From contig OU015550.1 of assembly GCA_907165065.1 (NCBI GenBank), positions 7,103,501 to 7,167,500 of the forward strand: DNA of 64,000 bases, read 5' to 3'. The notes beneath the pieces were generated by a model. The model had not been told where the DNA came from. It saw only the letters and a program-made list of their open reading frames with translations, and searched no databases. The DNA comes from Caprimulgus europaeus (lineage: Eukaryota; Chordata; Aves; Caprimulgiformes; Caprimulgidae). Numbering within the stretch: position 1 is the first letter of the stretch; every line of letters starts with the position of its first letter. Below, in pieces: positions 60,801 through 64,000 of this stretch. The translations under genes were made by a program, and so were the position numbers.

Positions 60801-60977
60801 CAGGCGGGACCAGAGTACTGTACCTGGCTCGGAGATAATCAGGCTCTGGTCAGAAGGCAGCAGGAGGAATTCCCTGCAAGTCTCCAGATCCAAGCTAGGC
60901 AGGCTTTTCTTCCGGCACAGCTCGCTGACAATGTGAACTGCCTTCTGACAGCGGCTGTCATCCTTGGTACCACTCAT
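33628..60977 (-). CDS. SYT6: Synaptotagmin-6 (six coding exons; last exon end uncertain)
   Basis: Ca2+-sensing vesicle/plasma-membrane protein of the SYT3/5/6/10 class. SYT6 acts in regulated exocytosis, for example of the acrosome (family knowledge). Minus-strand exons are 60977-60824, 44226-43890, 42027-41469, 36290-36170, 34624-34453 and 33805-33655 (or to 33628 by read-through). Phases 1,2,0,1,2 join to 498 codons ending KKSFKE. Features: N-terminal Cys10, Cys21 and Cys34 (the disulfide-dimer cluster of this class); a transmembrane helix at about 57-78 ([20 protein letters not shown]); C2A at about 223-347 with Asp253, 259, 311, 313 and 319 as Ca2+ ligands; C2B at about 355-490 with Asp385, 391, 445 and 447, Glu at the fifth position, polybasic KKKKTTIKK (406-414) and WHPL (486-489). 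Human SYT6 ends EGNPRL; here GAG is followed by GTGTGT, so either a last short exon was missed or the frame reads VCGIILSL-stop. Confidence 0.95.
33806..34452 (-). other. SYT6: SYT6 intron 5
   Basis: 647-bp intron with unremarkable unique sequence. Confidence 0.85.
34453..34624 (-). CDS. SYT6: SYT6 coding exon 5 (C2B, polybasic strand)
   Basis: 172 bases from acceptor TCTCCAG to donor ATCG|GTAGGT. It encodes [40 protein letters not shown] and [17 protein letters not shown]. It contains the polybasic KKKKTTIKK patch that binds acidic lipids and SNAREs in synaptotagmins, and Ca2+ ligands Asp391, Asp445 and Asp447. Confidence 0.96.
34625..36169 (-). other. SYT6: SYT6 intron 4
   Basis: 1.5-kb intron; no repeat or exon recognised. 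Confidence 0.85.
36170..36290 (-). CDS. SYT6: SYT6 coding exon 4 (C2B, first part)
   Basis: 121 bases after acceptor TTGTTAAAG, with donor TCGG|GTAGGT. It encodes [20 protein letters not shown] then [20 protein letters not shown]. It contributes Asp385 of the C2B Ca2+ site and leaves G of Asp391 for the next exon. Confidence 0.96.
36291..41468 (-). other. SYT6: SYT6 intron 3
   Basis: 5.2-kb intron of mainly AT-rich unique DNA (37.0-39.1 kb especially) with a poly(A) run near 37047. No coding exon or transposon recognised. Confidence 0.8.
41469..42027 (-). CDS. SYT6: SYT6 coding exon 3 (C2A domain)
   Basis: 559 bases from acceptor TCCTGCAG to donor ACGACG|GTGAGT, residues 164-350. It holds the linker [20 protein letters not shown] and [18 protein letters not shown], then the complete C2A domain with [20 protein letters not shown] and [19 protein letters not shown], including all five Asp Ca2+ ligands. 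It ends in phase 0 at DIQYATT. Confidence 0.97.
42028..43889 (-). other. SYT6: SYT6 intron 2
   Basis: 1.9-kb intron; nothing beyond unique sequence is seen. Long antisense open frames here have no homology that I recognise. Confidence 0.8.
43890..44226 (-). CDS. SYT6: SYT6 coding exon 2 (transmembrane segment)
   Basis: 337 bases from acceptor CTGTAG to donor CCAG|GTGAGC. It encodes [37 protein letters not shown], then [20 protein letters not shown] and the linker [13 protein letters not shown]...TTEPASST. Met108 (ATG 44059-44057) corresponds to the Met that starts the shorter human isoform lacking the membrane anchor (from memory). The purine-rich + strand at 44227-44302 is this exon's unusually long pyrimidine tract. 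Confidence 0.95.
44227..44302 (-). promoter_or_regulatory. SYT6: Long polypyrimidine tract of SYT6 exon 2 acceptor
   Basis: On the + strand this is a GA-rich run (GGAAAGAAAAGAAAAGAAAG and neighbours). On the sense strand of SYT6 it is about 75 bases of mostly C/T directly before CTGTAG|AG. This explains what would otherwise look like a simple repeat. Confidence 0.8.
45011..45034. repeat. TA dinucleotide tract
   Basis: ATATATATATATGTATATATATG in SYT6 intron 1, with one G interruption. Confidence 0.85.
55421..55449. repeat. Poly(A) tract
   Basis: Two A runs split by GGAG in SYT6 intron 1. No retroposon body is recognisable next to it. Confidence 0.8.
55763..55778. repeat. (CA) microsatellite
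   Basis: Short CACACACACACACA run in SYT6 intron 1. Confidence 0.8.
60824..60977 (-). CDS. SYT6: SYT6 coding exon 1 (N-terminal cysteine motif)
   Basis: Starts at ATG 60977-60975 ([20 protein letters not shown], then [20 protein letters not shown]). It ends at donor CCAG|GTACAG after 51 codons plus one base. MSG..RCQ..., ELC and DLETCR align with the human N-terminus and the lengths match residue for residue up to the next junction. An in-frame upstream GTG at 60986 is not the start. A short uORF overlaps this ATG (see findings). Confidence 0.92.
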
Positions 60978-60991
60978 CTCCCACACTGCAT
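60974..60991 (-). CDS. Upstream ORF (5 codons) overlapping the SYT6 start
   Basis: On the minus strand ATG CAG TGT GGG AGA TGA starts at 60991. Its TGA overlaps the SYT6 ATG as ATGA. If this part of the upstream sequence is in the mature 5' UTR, the uORF could limit initiation at the main ATG or permit reinitiation. The sequence is certain; function is inferred. Confidence 0.45.
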   Translation of the reverse strand: MQCGR

Positions 60992-63560
60992 CCTCCGCTA
61001 TCCCCCTCTGCTGTCTAAGAAAGTCAAACTAGGAAAAGAGGGGTGGTTTATTTTTAATCACACAAACAGAGTCACAGCAGTTCCAGCCTCTGGCACAGCA
61101 GCACCCTAAGGGACACCCTGTGCCAGGCAATGCTCCAGCTCTACAAACCCTCCTCAGCATTCAGAGCAGGGAGGCTCCGGCCACTCTCCAGAAGCCATCG
61201 CTCACTGCCACGCTGCCAGTGCTCCTGATGCCTTATTGCCTCTGAGATCAGATCTCTGTTTACTGCCAAGGCGTGTTCCAGACAAAGAACCTCCTACCAA
61301 ATTCAGTTTTGTGCCCTCCGTGTGATGCCGTTAAAGCTGCAGCCCAGCTAATTCTTTGTAACCGTTTCATTGCTGCCCCCTTCTCCAGGTGGAAAGCTTC
61401 AAATCCCAGCCCCAGAGCCATTCTGCAAAAAAAGTGAATGCTGAAATCTTCTGGCTGAGGATGGCACATCCTCAGACCAGAGAAACAAGAGTGTGCCTGT
61501 GAACACTGCACAAACTACTTACAACTGCTAAAGGCAACATCAGGAAAGCAGCAGGTTTTATTGATTTGTTTGTACTGGTCCTAACACAACAGGTGCAGAT
61601 GGCACTAGAGATTGAGAATGCCATTGTATTTCATAATTAGATTTTTTTTTCCTGCAGTATTTTTTTATTCCTATTGTAATTTAGCAGACAGGTCATGCCA
61701 CATAGCAGAGCTACACTTTTGAACAGAGAATATACTTGATGGGCATAGAGAAAGAAGCAATTGTATAACAGGCAATTAAAATTATACACAACAGAATGAT
61801 TTCTTGCAGCCTCTGGAGCAGAGAAGCTAGTACAAATATAATGAGCATACTGGAGAGCCAGGGCTAAAGCTACACAGGTCCCACAGCCCCACATCGCAAC
61901 AGAGTGTGTTTAGATTCATGCCACTGTGTTTATTTTGTCCGTTAATTACTTGCTGAAGCCCTTTGAGCTATCATACCGTGTGACTCTCAGGAGCACCCAG
62001 CACCCAGCGCAGCACCAGGCCCCCCTGGAGCACAGGTCCTCTGACAGCCCTCCCACCCACACGCAGGCTCCTGCAAACCTCCCGGGAGCTCTGCAGACGA
62101 ATTCCCAGGCTGGGAACGCCAGGACCTGCCCCCGGCGCCTCCTGCCCAGTGCCTGCCCACTTCTGCTGCCCTGGACCAGCCTGGGGGTGACAGGGGCCGG
62201 GCATCGCGGAGCTGGTACCGTCCCAGCGCTGCCCGTGCCCCTCCCACGGGTCAGCACGGCCAAGGTGCCCGCCCGCCTGGCTGCAGCTCTGCTGGGGGCT
62301 GCCCTGAGCCCCCATTCCCTCCCTGCCTGGATAAAACAGTTCTCCAGCTGTTGGGCTAGTGACTCGTCCCAACACAACGGGCTTGTGTAGCAGCTGAGGT
62401 GCATGTGCCAGCCATGCAGTTAAAGGCAGGGCTCCAGCAAACACCCTCGTGCAGCCGCAGACAGGACCCTCTTGGTCCCACCCGTCCTCCTTGCCCAGAC
62501 CGATGGGTTTTGGACACCATTGCTGGCCGACTGCAGACTTCTGCCACAGTAACCTCTGTCTGGCAAGAGCAACTTACCTACTAAGCACTTCTCCTTCCAA
62601 AAACTTCTGTTGCCATAACAACATGAGTGAAATCTTTTATTAAGACAGCAATATCCTGCCATTGGTCACAAAGAGACACTTAATTAGACACTACCACCTC
62701 CCGGTCAGTGCTGTGTAACCTGCTGCTGCAAACAGTTTGAGGCATACCTGCAGAGTAGGAAGTATTTCTGAAAGTGTTTACCACACGCAAGGGAACACCA
62801 ACATCCCAGCTGCTTGCTGCAAAGTTCTGTGTCTACTGAGCAGAGATTCCAGACTTCGCAAGGCTGGATGCCAAACCAGGAGCTCAAGCTCAAGAAAGGA
62901 GCTGACCAGGACAGGGTGAGGGAGCAGCACCTCTTCTCTGCTCCTCCTGTCATCCCTCCATCATGCCAGCTGTGTCCCAGAGCCCCCAAACCACAGGGAG
63001 ACCCAAGGGGACTCAAGTGAGCCCCAGCTAATGATACCATCACCACATCTCCCCAGCACAGCAACAGCTTTTGCCTCAGCCGCCAAAACTGGCACCAAGA
63101 GAGGAATTCCTAGAATACATCAGTCAAGTAATGCATTTGAAATCTGAATTTACCTTAAAGGGATTTCAACAGACAACAAAACAACAGCAACCAAACGCTT
63201 AGAAAAAGGTTAATGTCCAATTGAGACCTTGCAACACAGGAATCAATAATGAAATTAAATTATTTGGGAAAAAAGCTAATTTTATTTCAAAGGCAATACC
63301 AGGAACTTTTTACTTTAAATCTGACGTCGCCTTGGGTCAATTATTCACCTTCATTTACATATCAGAGGACTCCAGGCTTGCTGGGTAACTCGTAGAAGAC
63401 TCTGGTACTAGCATCCATACTCTCAGCAAACGTTTCTTCAGAACACAAACCCAGACATTTTTCACACCTTCTAACTTTGAATTTACGTCACTCGCACTCG
63501 TTATTGTCCAACGCAGAAGGCTGGAAAACAGCCCGAAAGCAGCTGCCAGGTCTGAAAATC
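60978..63560. other. Region upstream of SYT6 coding start
   Basis: Contains at least the proximal 5' UTR of SYT6. A possible acceptor (minus strand TTTCTTAG|ACAGCAG, near 61017) 40 bases before the ATG suggests that the 5' UTR continues in an upstream non-coding exon. A GC-rich stretch lies at 61.98-62.35 kb. No other gene is recognised. Confidence 0.5.
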
Positions 63561-64000
63561 CACACCTGGCCGTTCCCAAGCGCGGGCTCTCTCCGCCCAC
63601 TCGCCCGCCACGCACAGGAGGAGGGCGGGAGGGAGATGTGCGGCCCCTCTCCCCTGGGAACCGCCCGCTCTGGCACACGGAGCCACGGGGAAAGCTCCAG
63701 AGGGGCCAGACCCCCTCGGCAGGCCCTGCAGCCCCCGACACGCCGCTGCTGCCCGCTCCCAGCAGCCCAGCCCCAGCTTGGACAGGCACCAGCCCAGAGG
63801 GGACGTGGGAGCAGCTCCAAGGCTGCTGCGGACCATCCTTCCCGTGCCGGGGCTGTGCTGGGGGCCAGCCTGCTCCCCGCTTCCAGGACGAACAGCCGAG
63901 GTAAGTGTCCCCTCGCCGCCCGTGCCCTGGGCAGAGCTGCCATGCCCGAGGAGACCCAGAGCTTTGTCTCAGCCACGTCCACCCTGGCGGTCCGGGCATC
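63560..64000. promoter_or_regulatory. CpG-rich block at right edge, candidate SYT6 promoter
   Basis: GC-rich sequence with many CpGs and several GGGCGG/CCGCCC-like words (for example CTCCGCCCACTCGCCCGCC and GAGGGCGGGAGG). CRE-like words lie nearby at 63322 (TGACGTCG) and 63483 (TTACGTCA). It lies about 2.6 kb upstream of the first SYT6 coding exon and is cut by the window end. The long frames on both strands look like GC artefacts. It could equally be the promoter of a + strand transcript. Confidence 0.5.

Larger units (their letters stand above)
44227..60823 (-). other. SYT6: SYT6 intron 1 (16.6 kb)
   Basis: Very large first coding intron. It contains GC-rich islands (45.42-45.87, 53.70-53.86 and 57.25-57.75 kb) and AT-rich blocks that look like conserved regulatory DNA (notably 49.19-49.52 kb; also 46.1-46.3, 52.6-52.8, 53.25-53.45 and 54.55-54.72 kb). 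It also holds simple repeats. No coding exon of another gene was recognised. The GC-rich block at 45.4-45.9 kb may hold an alternative SYT6 first exon (see findings). Confidence 0.75.

Noticed and set aside
63355-63999. 214-codon minus-strand frame at the right edge
   Set aside because: It runs through a CpG-rich block with several overlapping frames and shows no recognisable domain. More likely promoter or 5' UTR sequence.
1-64000. Search for CR1/LTR elements, tRNA genes, CRISPR arrays, phage or bacterial genes
   Set aside because: No characteristic termini, cloverleaf, array or gene cluster could be recognised by eye. Old diverged repeats may still be present and would need RepeatMasker.

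Overview
This window is nuclear DNA of a vertebrate, almost certainly a bird. The evidence is GT-AG introns, long AT-rich 3' UTRs, GC-rich compact gene blocks and almost no recognisable interspersed repeats. The gene order matches the HIPK1 - OLFML3 - SYT6 neighbourhood of human 1p13.2. I identified all three genes by reading their conserved proteins from memory. No prokaryotic, viral or CRISPR feature was seen.

Layout. (1) 1-12.85 kb, + strand: the 3' half of HIPK1. It has eight coding exons (889-8730), which join in frame, then a long 3' UTR ending near an AATAAA at 12831. The kinase-domain exons lie to the left of the window. (2) 12.85-14.08 kb: a short, GC-rich intergenic interval. (3) 14081-16126, + strand: the complete three-exon OLFML3 coding sequence (392 aa, secreted olfactomedin-like glycoprotein), with an AATAAA at 16385. 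(4) 16.4-33.6 kb: a 17-kb gene-free interval between two convergent genes. It alternates GC-rich unique DNA with AT-rich homeodomain/POU-motif blocks that look like enhancers, and holds a striking (GGGGAA)16 tract. (5) 33.6-61.0 kb, - strand: SYT6 in six coding exons (498 codons to the last conserved junction), including a 16.6-kb intron 1. (6) 61.0-64 kb: SYT6 upstream region with a CpG-rich block at the right edge that probably carries its promoter or 5' UTR exon.

The genes do not form a pathway: a nuclear kinase, an extracellular-matrix adaptor and a calcium-sensing vesicle protein are neighbours by conserved synteny. I found no undescribed system. The observations most worth checking are regulatory or structural: a possible alternative SYT6 first exon in a GC-rich block of intron 1 that joins exon 2 in the correct phase; a uORF overlapping the SYT6 start; the G4/triplex-prone GGGGAA array; an intronic minisatellite of donor/E-box-like units in HIPK1; and a perfect + strand splice donor in the right-edge CpG block.
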